Shown here: positions 10,843 to 19,393 of the stretch, in pieces
Position numbering within the stretch: the stretch's first letter is position 1
Layout: every line of letters begins with the position of its first letter
Source of the DNA: Lysobacterales bacterium
GTDB taxonomy: Bacteria; Pseudomonadota; Gammaproteobacteria; Xanthomonadales; Xanthomonadaceae
Direction: 5' to 3'
Assembly: GCA_020442465.1 (NCBI GenBank)
Contig: JAGRJY010000070.1
Location: 19,663 to 83,662, forward strand
Length of the DNA: 64,000 nucleotides
Program-made: the position numbers and the translations under genes
Notes under the pieces: model-generated
What the model was told of the DNA's origin: nothing
Databases searched by the model: none
The model's input: the letters and a program-made list of their open reading frames with translations, nothing else

Positions 10843-10882
10843 GGCGTCCGCGCCGGGGGCGGGTTCACCTTCTCCGGTTCAA

Positions 10883-10904
10883 CGGGCGGCCCAGGCGCCG
10901 CCCG
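10883..10904. terminator. GC hairpin between convergent genes
   Basis: Perfect eight-base stem (10883-10890 with 10897-10904) around a six-base loop, in the gap after gltA. No T-run follows on either strand, so termination is uncertain. Confidence 0.35.
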
Positions 10905-10908
10905 GGTC

Positions 10909-11556
10909 TCACGCCGAATCGGCGGCTCGGGTCGCGAGCAGTTTCTTGAGCGCACCGGCGGTGATCAGCTGCTCCGGGGATTCTCCGCGGCGCCGGCGGA
11001 TGCCATCGCGCGGCACCTCGCCGGGCAGCAGGATCAGATGCACTTCGACGTCGTCTGCCACCACGCGCAGCGAAGCCGCGCGCTCGATCGACTCGTCGCG
11101 TTGCAGGGCGTAGTCCGGGCCATTGTCGTAGGGCATGTCGTGTTCGATCAGCCAGTGCACGACGTCCTTGGCCGACTGCGGAAACAGCCAGATCTCGACG
11201 CTGTCGTGCGCGCCGGCGCTGCCGTCTGCAGCGGCTCCGCCAAGGCGGGGATGAAACCGGGCCAGAAACCGCATCGCTTCGAGTGCCGTGGTTCGAAGCG
11301 CACGCAGCGGTTCGGGAGCGTCGGGTTGAAATAGCGCGCGATACGCACGCACGGCGTCGGCGAGTTCTGCGTCGAAATCCGCCTGTTGATCGATGCGGAT
11401 GCCGGTGAGCGCCGCCGCGCGACGCAGTGCCGCGTCGCGCGGATAGCCCGGCGGCTGCACGATCAGCCTGGCCGCCTCGGCCAGCCAGGCCCTGCGCGCG
11501 TCCGGATGCCGCGTTGGCCCCCGGTTGCGTGACTCCGCTCGACTATGGCGTCGCAT
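10909..11556 (-). CDS. Conserved protein of unknown function
   Basis: A 215-residue protein that I do not recognise with confidence. The N-terminal third is Arg- and Ala-rich; the C-terminal two thirds carry recognisable alpha/beta character, with EIWLFPQSAKDVVHWLIEHDMPYDNG and VADDVEVHLILLPGEVPRD. Similar proteins occur in Xanthomonadales and have sometimes been named as ligases or nucleotidyltransferases without good reason; I see no nucleotide-binding motif. No signal peptide or membrane segment. The ATG at 11556 is well supported by GGAGGG about six bases upstream. It follows the penicillin-binding protein gene by 44 bases on the same strand, so it is probably the distal gene of that unit. 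Confidence 0.7.
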   Translation of the reverse strand: MRRHSRAESRNRGPTRHPDARRAWLAEAARLIVQPPGYPRDAALRRAAALTGIRIDQQADFDAELADAVRAYRALFQPDAPEPLRALRTTALEAMRFLARFHPRLGGAAADGSAGAHDSVEIWLFPQSAKDVVHWLIEHDMPYDNGPDYALQRDESIERAASLRVVADDVEVHLILLPGEVPRDGIRRRRGESPEQLITAGALKKLLATRAADSA

Positions 11557-11600
11557 GGGTGGCCCTCCGTGCGGACGCTGACCATGCGCGTCCGTCCCGT

Positions 11601-14072
11601 TCAGAAGATGTCAAAGGACTCCTGAACCTCCTCGTCGCCGGTTTCCGGCTCGGCTTGCTGCAGCCGGCCGAGGTCCTCGACGCGGAAGATCTCGCTGATG
11701 GCCCCGGGCTGGCCGGGCCGGGCCAGCCGGCCGGTGGACGGGTCGATCAAGGCCGTGCCAATGCCTTCCGGCATCGGCAGCAGACGCTCGGGCTCACCGT
11801 CCAGGGCGGTCTTCATGAACTGCACCCACATCGGCAAGGCGGTTCGGGAGGCGAACTCGCCGTTGCCCAGGGAGGTGAAATCATCCATGCCCATCCACGC
11901 GGTGACGACCAAGGGGCCACCGAACCCGGAGAACCAGCCGTCGCGATGATCGTTGGTGGTGCCGGTCTTGCCGCCCACGTCGCCGCGACCGAGTTCCAGC
12001 GCGCGCCGGCCCGTGCCGCGACGCACGACATCGCGCAGCAGTGAGTTCACCAGGAAGGCGGTACGCGCATCCACGGCGCGCTCGGCCAGCGCCGTGTCGT
12101 CGGGCAGCGGTTCGGCCGTTTCCTCGCTCAACGACTCCGGAGGCGCTGTGGTCAGCGGACCGAGATCGAAGCCGTCGGGTTCGCCGCGCGTTCTGGTTGG
12201 CTCGGCGCGCCCTGCGCAATCGACGCAGGCGCGCTTCGGCGTGGCTTCGAACACCACGTTGCCGTCGCGATCCTCGATGCGTTCGATGATGTAGGGGTCG
12301 ACCAGATAGCCGCCGTTGGCGAACGCAGCGTATCCACGCGCCATCATGAACGGCGGCGCGGCATTGGTGCCCAACGCCAGCGACAGGTTCTGCGGCAGGC
12401 TTTCCGGCGGAAAGCCGAAGCGCTCGACGTATCGGCGCGCGTAGGCGACGCCAATCGAGTCGAGCACCCGTACGGAGACCAGGTTGCGCGAGGTGACCAT
12501 GGCGTCGCGCAGCCGCATCGGGCCGGCGAACTCTTCGTTGTCGTTCTGCGGCTGCCAGGTCTTGCCGCTGCCGCGATCGTTGAACACGACAGGGGCGTCG
12601 AGCACGATTGAAGCCGGGGTGAAGCCGCGCTCGAACGCGGCTGCATAGATGAAGGGCTTGAAGCTGGAGCCCGGCTGACGCTGGGCCTGGGTGGCCCGGT
12701 TGAACTTCGACAGCGAGAAATTGAAGCCACCGGTCATCGCCCGGATCGCCCCCGTTTCCCAGGACATGGCCGACAGCGTGGCCTGCACCTTGGGTAGCTG
12801 GGCGAGCTGCCAGACCCCTTCCTCGTCGCGGCGGACGCGGACGATGTCGCCGCGCTGCAGCCGGCGATCGACGCGCTTGGGCGTCTCGCCGCGCCGGTTC
12901 TCGTCGACGTAGTCGCGTGCCCAAGTGACCTGGTCAAGCGCCAGCTCGACGGATTGTCCGTCAGCAAGTCCGAGCTGAGCCAGTCCGGCGTCCGACTCCA
13001 GCACGATGGCCGGAACCAGGCCGGAGAAAATCTTGCGGCTTTCCACCAGCGGGCGCCACACGTCGGGCGTTGCGTCGGCGGCCAGCTCAACGTTGGCCTC
13101 GGCGCCGCGCCAGCCGTGTCGGCGATCGTAGCCGACCGCTGCGTCGAACGTGGCCCGATTGGCCGCTTCCTGCATGCGGGCGTCCAGGGTGGTGAACACG
13201 CGAAACCCATCGACCATGGCCTGATCGCCGAAGCGCTCGACGGCGTCTGCGCGCACCATCTCGGCGATCCATGGCGCGTCGAGCTCGGTCGATGGCTCGT
13301 GCGGCTGGGCGGTGTCTGGCTGAGCTATAGCAGCCTGCACCGAATCAGAGGTCGCAAGCCCTTCCTCACCCATTCGTTCGAGCACATAGTTCCGGCGCAC
13401 CATGGCGCGCGCCGGGTTGACCAGCGGGTTGCCGCTGGACGGAAACTTCGGAATCGCCGCCAGCATGGCCGCCTCTTCGAGGCTCAGTTCGCCCAGGGTC
13501 TTGCCGTAGTAGAACTCGGCGGCTGCAGCGACGCCGTAGGAGCGGTGGCCGAAGAAGCTCTTGTTGAGGTAGAGCTCGAGAATCTCGTCCTTGCTGAGTT
13601 CGCGCTCCATCTTCAGCGCCAGGAACATCTCCGTGAGCTTGCGGGTGTAGGAATACTCCGGGCTGAGGAAGAACATCTTGGCGACCTGCTGGGTGATCGT
13701 GCTGCCGCCGGGCACGCGCTGGTTGCTGGTGGTCGCCAGCAGCCAGATCGCTCGGGTCACCCCGCGCCAGTCCACCCCGGGGTGCTCATAGAACCGGGCA
13801 TCCTCGATCGCGATGAAGGCGTTCTTGACGTGATCGGGCACGTCGGCGATCGCCACCGGGTGCCTTCGGGTCTCGCCGAACTGGGCAATCAGCTTGCCCT
13901 CGCTCGAGAACACGCTGAGCGGAACCTGCAGGCGAACCTCGCGGAGCGCCTCGACGTCGGGCAGGGTGGGGGCGATCAGCCAATACAGAACACCGAGGGC
14001 GGTGGCCCCCGCCACGGCCCCGAACAGGAGCAAAGCCAAGGCCAGCCGCAGCAGGCGGCGGAGCAGTCGCAT
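11601..14072 (-). CDS. mrcA: Penicillin-binding protein 1A (bifunctional transglycosylase/transpeptidase)
   Basis: Polymerises and cross-links peptidoglycan on the outer face of the inner membrane. The 823 residues comprise a short cytoplasmic tail, one transmembrane helix (about 9-33), and a GT51 glycosyltransferase domain with EDARFYEHPGVDW at 90-102 and GGSTITQQVAK. A PBP1A-type OB insertion follows. The transpeptidase domain has the SxxK motif in PGSSFKPF near 467, SRN near 526 and KTGT near 701. The C-terminal tail is acidic. All catalytic motifs are intact. It is divergent from the pilMNOPQ operon, a placement conserved in pseudomonads and xanthomonads. A TATACT -10-like box lies about 40 bases upstream of the ATG. 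Confidence 0.96.
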   Translation of the reverse strand: MRLLRRLLRLALALLLFGAVAGATALGVLYWLIAPTLPDVEALREVRLQVPLSVFSSEGKLIAQFGETRRHPVAIADVPDHVKNAFIAIEDARFYEHPGVDWRGVTRAIWLLATTSNQRVPGGSTITQQVAKMFFLSPEYSYTRKLTEMFLALKMERELSKDEILELYLNKSFFGHRSYGVAAAAEFYYGKTLGELSLEEAAMLAAIPKFPSSGNPLVNPARAMVRRNYVLERMGEEGLATSDSVQAAIAQPDTAQPHEPSTELDAPWIAEMVRADAVERFGDQAMVDGFRVFTTLDARMQEAANRATFDAAVGYDRRHGWRGAEANVELAADATPDVWRPLVESRKIFSGLVPAIVLESDAGLAQLGLADGQSVELALDQVTWARDYVDENRRGETPKRVDRRLQRGDIVRVRRDEEGVWQLAQLPKVQATLSAMSWETGAIRAMTGGFNFSLSKFNRATQAQRQPGSSFKPFIYAAAFERGFTPASIVLDAPVVFNDRGSGKTWQPQNDNEEFAGPMRLRDAMVTSRNLVSVRVLDSIGVAYARRYVERFGFPPESLPQNLSLALGTNAAPPFMMARGYAAFANGGYLVDPYIIERIEDRDGNVVFEATPKRACVDCAGRAEPTRTRGEPDGFDLGPLTTAPPESLSEETAEPLPDDTALAERAVDARTAFLVNSLLRDVVRRGTGRRALELGRGDVGGKTGTTNDHRDGWFSGFGGPLVVTAWMGMDDFTSLGNGEFASRTALPMWVQFMKTALDGEPERLLPMPEGIGTALIDPSTGRLARPGQPGAISEIFRVEDLGRLQQAEPETGDEEVQESFDIF

Positions 14073-14114
14073 TTGAGGTAAGTCCCGGTTTGCAGGATGG
14101 AATTCATAGGAGTA

Positions 14115-14120
14115 TAGAGC
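14115..14120 (-). promoter_or_regulatory. Candidate -10 box for mrcA
   Basis: Read on the minus strand, TATACT matches the sigma-70 -10 consensus in five of six positions about 43 bases upstream of the mrcA start codon. No good -35 hexamer is found at the usual spacing. Confidence 0.35.
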
Positions 14121-14195
14121 GAGAGAGCCAGCTCGCCACGTGACAGGGGGTCCGGGGGCGGGGAGGGGGTGCCCGGGCGAATCGACCGATCATGG

Positions 14196-14223
14196 TTGCT
14201 ATTTCACATTCGTCCGTTATTTA
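14196..14223 (+). promoter_or_regulatory. Candidate sigma-70 promoter of the pilM operon
   Basis: TTGCTA at 14196-14201 and TATTTA at 14218-14223, 16 bases apart, lie inside the most AT-rich stretch (about 14196-14242) of the neighbourhood, some 50 bases upstream of pilM. No sigma-54 GG/GC element was seen. Confidence 0.4.
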
Positions 14224-14250
14224 ATGTAAAAATGTAGTTAGTGCTCGTAA

Positions 14251-15333
<1,083 letters not shown>

Positions 15334-15334
15334 C

Positions 15335-15931
15335 ATGACAAGAATTAACCTACTTCCCTGGCGTGAAGAGCGCCGGAACCAGCGGCAGAAGGAATTCCTC
15401 GCACTGCTGGGGTTGACCGCTGCGCTGGCGCTGATGGCGGCATTCGGTGTCGTGCAGTACTTCTCGGGCCTGGTCGAGAACCAGAGCCAGAGAAACATCA
15501 TGCTGCAGCAGGAAATCAAGGCGCTCGACGTCAAGATTGCCGAAATCGCCGAACTCGAAAAGAAAAAGGGCGACCTGCTCTCGCGCAAACAGGTGATTGA
15601 GCAGCTGCAGGCCGATCGTTCGCAGATGGTGCACCTCTTCGACGAGCTGGTTCGCACGATTCCCGATGGCGTGCGGCTCAACGCGATCAAGCAGAGCGGC
15701 AGCGCGTTGACGTTGGCCGGGGTGGCGCAATCCAACGCGCGCGTATCTTCCTACATGCGCTCGCTTGAGGCGTCCGGCTGGATCGCTCAGCCTGACCTCA
15801 CCATCATCGAAGCGAAAGGTGGAGATCGCTCCATGCCCTACGAATTCACGCTGGGCATCACGCTGACCAAGCCGAAGACGAGCGAGAACGTCGAAGGCAA
15901 TGCCGTTGCATCATCGGGAGGCAGCCGATGA
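15335..15931 (+). CDS. pilN: Type IV pilus assembly protein PilN
   Basis: Inner-membrane protein whose N-terminal tail docks with PilM and whose periplasmic part pairs with PilO. The 198-residue protein begins with the diagnostic MTRINLLPWREERR motif, followed by a transmembrane helix (about residues 24-46), a periplasmic coiled coil (roughly 50-95, rich in Glu/Lys/Gln) and a ferredoxin-like domain. The start ATG is one base after the pilM stop, and the end overlaps pilO by four bases (ATGA), so translation is coupled. Confidence 0.95.
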   Translation: MTRINLLPWREERRNQRQKEFLALLGLTAALALMAAFGVVQYFSGLVENQSQRNIMLQQEIKALDVKIAEIAELEKKKGDLLSRKQVIEQLQADRSQMVHLFDELVRTIPDGVRLNAIKQSGSALTLAGVAQSNARVSSYMRSLEASGWIAQPDLTIIEAKGGDRSMPYEFTLGITLTKPKTSENVEGNAVASSGGSR

Positions 15932-16554
15932 AAGGGTTCGACCTCAACAATCTCGATTTCAATAACGCGGGTGCCTTTCCGGTGCCCGTCAAGGCGTTCT
16001 TCTGCGCCATCGTTGTCGTGGTGATCGGATTCCTGACTTGGTATCTATTCGTCGATGACCAGCAGCTTGAGCTGGAAGGGCTTGAGCGAAAGGAAGCCGA
16101 ACTGAAGATTCAGTTTGAAGAGAAGCAGGGGCGTGCAGTCAACCTGCAGGCCCTCAAGGACCAGCTCGCCGAGATGGAGCTGATGCTGCAGCAGATGCTC
16201 AAGCAGCTTCCGAGCAAGACCGAGATGCCCGATATCATCGTCGACATCTCGCAAGCGGCACTCAGCACCGGCATCCAGAGTGACCTGTTCAAGCCGGGTC
16301 GCGAGTCCAAGCGAGAATTCTACGCGGAGAAGCCCATCGAGCTTCGTATGGAAGGGACGTACCACCAGTTCGGTGCGTTCGTCAGCGGAGTCGCATCGCT
16401 GCCGCGCGTGGTGATCATGACCATGCACGATATCGAGCTTAAGCCAAAGGCGGGCACGGTTTTGGGATCGGGCGCTTTGATCCTGCAGGGAACGGTCAAG
16501 ACCTATCGTTACCTTGATGACGACGAAACTCAGCCCAACGCGGGAGGACGCTGA
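15928..16554 (+). CDS. pilO: Type IV pilus assembly protein PilO
   Basis: Inner-membrane partner of PilN in the alignment subcomplex that links the motor to the secretin. The 208-residue protein opens with a short acidic cytoplasmic tail (MKGFDLNNLDF), one transmembrane helix (about 22-43, IVVVVIGFLTWYLFV), a coiled coil (about 45-95), and an alpha/beta domain with FAAKPIELR-like and VVIMTMHDIEL strands. It overlaps pilN by four bases and pilP by one base (TGATG). Family length and layout are normal. Confidence 0.95.
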   Translation: MKGFDLNNLDFNNAGAFPVPVKAFFCAIVVVVIGFLTWYLFVDDQQLELEGLERKEAELKIQFEEKQGRAVNLQALKDQLAEMELMLQQMLKQLPSKTEMPDIIVDISQAALSTGIQSDLFKPGRESKREFYAEKPIELRMEGTYHQFGAFVSGVASLPRVVIMTMHDIELKPKAGTVLGSGALILQGTVKTYRYLDDDETQPNAGGR

Positions 16555-17078
16555 TGAAGCCCGACCGTTGCAACTGGACGAGACTGGCACTGATGGTGTG
16601 CATGGCGCTGGTGCTGACGGCCTGCTCCAAGGGCACCGCTGACCTGCAGGCCTACATCGCCGACGTGAAGTCCCGGCCCGGACCGCCGCTGGATCCGCTG
16701 CCGGTGATGCGGCAGTTCGAGACATTCGATTACGCCGCGCAGGACCTGCGCGACCCGTTCTCGAATCCGAGGCAGAACAATGAAGGGAGCTCCACCGGGG
16801 TCGGCCCCGATCCCAATCGGAGAAAGGAGCTGTTGGAGTCGTTTCCACTGGATGGCCTGACCATGGTCGGGTCGTTGGGCAGTGGGGCCGGCATGGTCGC
16901 GTTGGTCGTCGATCCCGAGAAAGTGGTGCACCGGGTAAAAGCCGGAAACTACATGGGACAGAACGAAGGCCGCATCCTCGCGGTTTCGGAGTCGAAGATC
17001 GATTTGATGGAACTTTTTCCGGACGGTGCCGGCGGCTGGGAGGAGCGCGAAGCTGCCGTGGCGCTGGAAGAACAATGA
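16554..17078 (+). CDS. pilP: Type IV pilus lipoprotein PilP
   Basis: Inner-membrane lipoprotein that connects PilN/PilO to the PilQ secretin. The 174-residue product has a signal peptide ending in the lipobox VLTACSKG (lipidated Cys near residue 24), the characteristic proline-containing linker (SRPGPPLDPLPVMRQFETFDY) and the YAAQDLRDPF motif, then the beta-sandwich domain beginning ELLESFPLDGLTMVGSL. The order pilM-N-O-P-Q is the standard one. Ends 19 bases before pilQ. Confidence 0.95.
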   Translation: MKPDRCNWTRLALMVCMALVLTACSKGTADLQAYIADVKSRPGPPLDPLPVMRQFETFDYAAQDLRDPFSNPRQNNEGSSTGVGPDPNRRKELLESFPLDGLTMVGSLGSGAGMVALVVDPEKVVHRVKAGNYMGQNEGRILAVSESKIDLMELFPDGAGGWEEREAAVALEEQ

Positions 17079-17097
17079 GCGATTGGGGGATTACGGG

Positions 17098-19326
17098 ATG
17101 ACCGCGAGCAACCTTGGAAAACTTGTCCGGAATGCGTGGGCGCCCGCCTCCGCGTTGGCACTGATGTCACTCCTCGCCGCGGTCGACGTAGCGGCTGCGA
17201 ATCGCCTCGAAGACGTGCAGTTCGCAAGCACGAGTTCCGGTGGCGTGGACATCGTATTGACGATGACCGAGCCGGCCGGCGACGCCGGCATCTTCGCCAC
17301 GGAAGAGCCGCCGCGCGTCGCCATTGACTTGCCGGAAACCAGCAATGCGGTGGAGAAGCGCCGCATCGCAGTTGGCACGGGTGCAGCGAGCGCCATCACG
17401 ATTCTTGAAGCTGGCGGCAAGACCCGTGTCATCGTTGACCTCTTCCGCTCGACGCCATACGAGACCAGGGCGCAGGGCAACCAGCTGATCCTCAGCCTTG
17501 GTGCAGCCCACTCCGGTGTCGCGCAAGCCGTGCAATCATCCGCCGGTTCGCCGATGGACCCCGCACGCACGGTTGGAGAGGGTATCTCAGTGCAGGGCAT
17601 CGATTTCCGTCGCTCCCAAAGCGGTGGCGGCCTAATCGTGATGAACATGAACCGAGAAGGCGCGCAAGCTGACCTGCGTGACAGCGGCGACGGCGTCACC
17701 GTACTGTTTGACAAAGTGAACGTGCCGGATGCCAACGTCCAACGGCTCGATGTCACCGATTTCGCGACACCTGTGCAGACGGTCACACTTGACCGAGCGC
17801 GTGACGGAGCTCGGCTGAACATAGCAACAGCCGGCACCTACGAGACTGTCGTCTATCAGACCGAGAACGAGTATGTCCTTGAAGTGAATCCGCTTGCTGA
17901 CGGTTCAGTCGCTAGCGGCCCCGGATCATTGCTCACGGAAGAAGAGTCCTACGCCGGCACTCCGGTCACCTTCAATTTCCAGAACATCCCGGTGCGAACC
18001 GTACTGCAGCTGATCGCTGAAGAGTCAGGGCTCAACATCGTTGCCGCGGACACGGTGAGCGGCAACGTGACTCTCCGGCTGGTCAACGTTCCTTGGGACC
18101 AAGCGTTGGAGATCGTCCTTCGCGCGAAGGGCCTGGACCAGCGGCGTGAAGGAAATGTCGTGTGGGTAGCCCCGCAGGCTGAGTTGGCGACCTACGAGCA
18201 AGCTTTGGCCGACGCAAGACTGGCGCTGGAGCAACGGGCAGAACTGGCCACGGAGTACGTGGCAATTAACTACGGCAGCGCAGAGGACATCGCCAACCTG
18301 CTGACTACCGAGGCCAAACGCGCCCAAGGAGGCCTCGCCGGAGGCACACAGGGTCAACCCATTAGCGCGGGATTTCTTTCCGCGCGAGGCAGTGTTTCTT
18401 TCGACAAGCGTACCAATACGCTCCTGATCAACGACTCCGCCGAGAAGATTCAGGAGATCAAGAAGCTTATCGCACTGCTCGACCGACCCGTCGACCAGGT
18501 GCTGATCGAATCGAAGATCGTCATTGCGACTCAGTCCTTTGCACGCGAACTTGGCGCGAGCTTCGGTGTAACAGGTGCGAGAGAGGACAGCAATGGCAAT
18601 GTGCTTGCTACGTCAGGTTCGCTTGGCAGTGCAGCATTCCTCACGCAGCAAGCGCTCAACAATCGAATCAATGGTCAGAGCAGTGGGCTCCCCGTCACAC
18701 CCACGGGAGTTACTCAGCAGCGGCTTAACGTGAATCTGCCAGTCTTGAGCCCGACCGGTTCCATCGGGTTTGCACTCCTTGGGCACAGCTACTTGCTTGA
18801 CCTCGAACTGACCGCGCTGGAGGAAGAAGGAAATGGAGAGGTGGTGTCGAGCCCCCGTGTCATCACGGCTAACCAGCAAGAAGCGGTGATCAAACAGGGT
18901 GATGAAATCGGCTACGTCAAAGCGACCGACCAGAACGGCTTCATCACCCGTACCATCGAGTTCAAGGAAGTACTCCTGGAGCTGAAGGTAACTCCGACGA
19001 TCACCCAGGACGGCCGCGTTGCACTGGATCTGTTCGTCAAGAAAGACGAGCTCGCGGGCTTCATCAGCGTTGCAGACCAGGACGTGCCGCAGATCACCAA
19101 GCGTGAGGTGACTACATCAGTACTGATGGACAACGCCCAGACCGTAGTGATCGGCGGTGTTTACGAGTTTTCGAACCGAGAAGACGTGCGCAAGGTGCCG
19201 TTTCTTGGGGATGTGCCCTTCTTGGGGAACCTGTTCAGAAAGAAGGGGGGCAGAAACGAGAAAGCAGAACTGCTGATCTTCGTTACGCCGCGCATCCTGA
19301 CAGCCAATTCCTCCGCTGGGCGATAG
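17098..19326 (+). CDS. pilQ: Type IV pilus secretin PilQ
   Basis: Outer-membrane pore through which the pilus passes. The 742-residue protein has a signal peptide (about 1-39), two AMIN-type peptidoglycan-binding regions (about 40-260), a secretin/TonB N-domain starting near TPVTFNFQNIPVRTVLQLIAEESGLN (around 285), an N1 domain with YGSAEDIANLL, and the C-terminal secretin domain with VSSPRVITANQQEA and the signature VPFLGDVPFLGNLF near 705-718. The ATG at 17098 is preferred over an in-frame start at 17026, which would lie inside pilP and lack a signal peptide. Codon use is visibly less GC-biased than in pilM. Followed within 70 bases by a large lipoprotein gene. Confidence 0.95.
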   Translation: MTASNLGKLVRNAWAPASALALMSLLAAVDVAAANRLEDVQFASTSSGGVDIVLTMTEPAGDAGIFATEEPPRVAIDLPETSNAVEKRRIAVGTGAASAITILEAGGKTRVIVDLFRSTPYETRAQGNQLILSLGAAHSGVAQAVQSSAGSPMDPARTVGEGISVQGIDFRRSQSGGGLIVMNMNREGAQADLRDSGDGVTVLFDKVNVPDANVQRLDVTDFATPVQTVTLDRARDGARLNIATAGTYETVVYQTENEYVLEVNPLADGSVASGPGSLLTEEESYAGTPVTFNFQNIPVRTVLQLIAEESGLNIVAADTVSGNVTLRLVNVPWDQALEIVLRAKGLDQRREGNVVWVAPQAELATYEQALADARLALEQRAELATEYVAINYGSAEDIANLLTTEAKRAQGGLAGGTQGQPISAGFLSARGSVSFDKRTNTLLINDSAEKIQEIKKLIALLDRPVDQVLIESKIVIATQSFARELGASFGVTGAREDSNGNVLATSGSLGSAAFLTQQALNNRINGQSSGLPVTPTGVTQQRLNVNLPVLSPTGSIGFALLGHSYLLDLELTALEEEGNGEVVSSPRVITANQQEAVIKQGDEIGYVKATDQNGFITRTIEFKEVLLELKVTPTITQDGRVALDLFVKKDELAGFISVADQDVPQITKREVTTSVLMDNAQTVVIGGVYEFSNREDVRKVPFLGDVPFLGNLFRKKGGRNEKAELLIFVTPRILTANSSAGR

Positions 19327-19393
19327 TGTCATGTCGAGAATGCATTCGAAGGCTACGATTTCTAAGGCTGTGAGCGCCTTCCGGAGACGACCC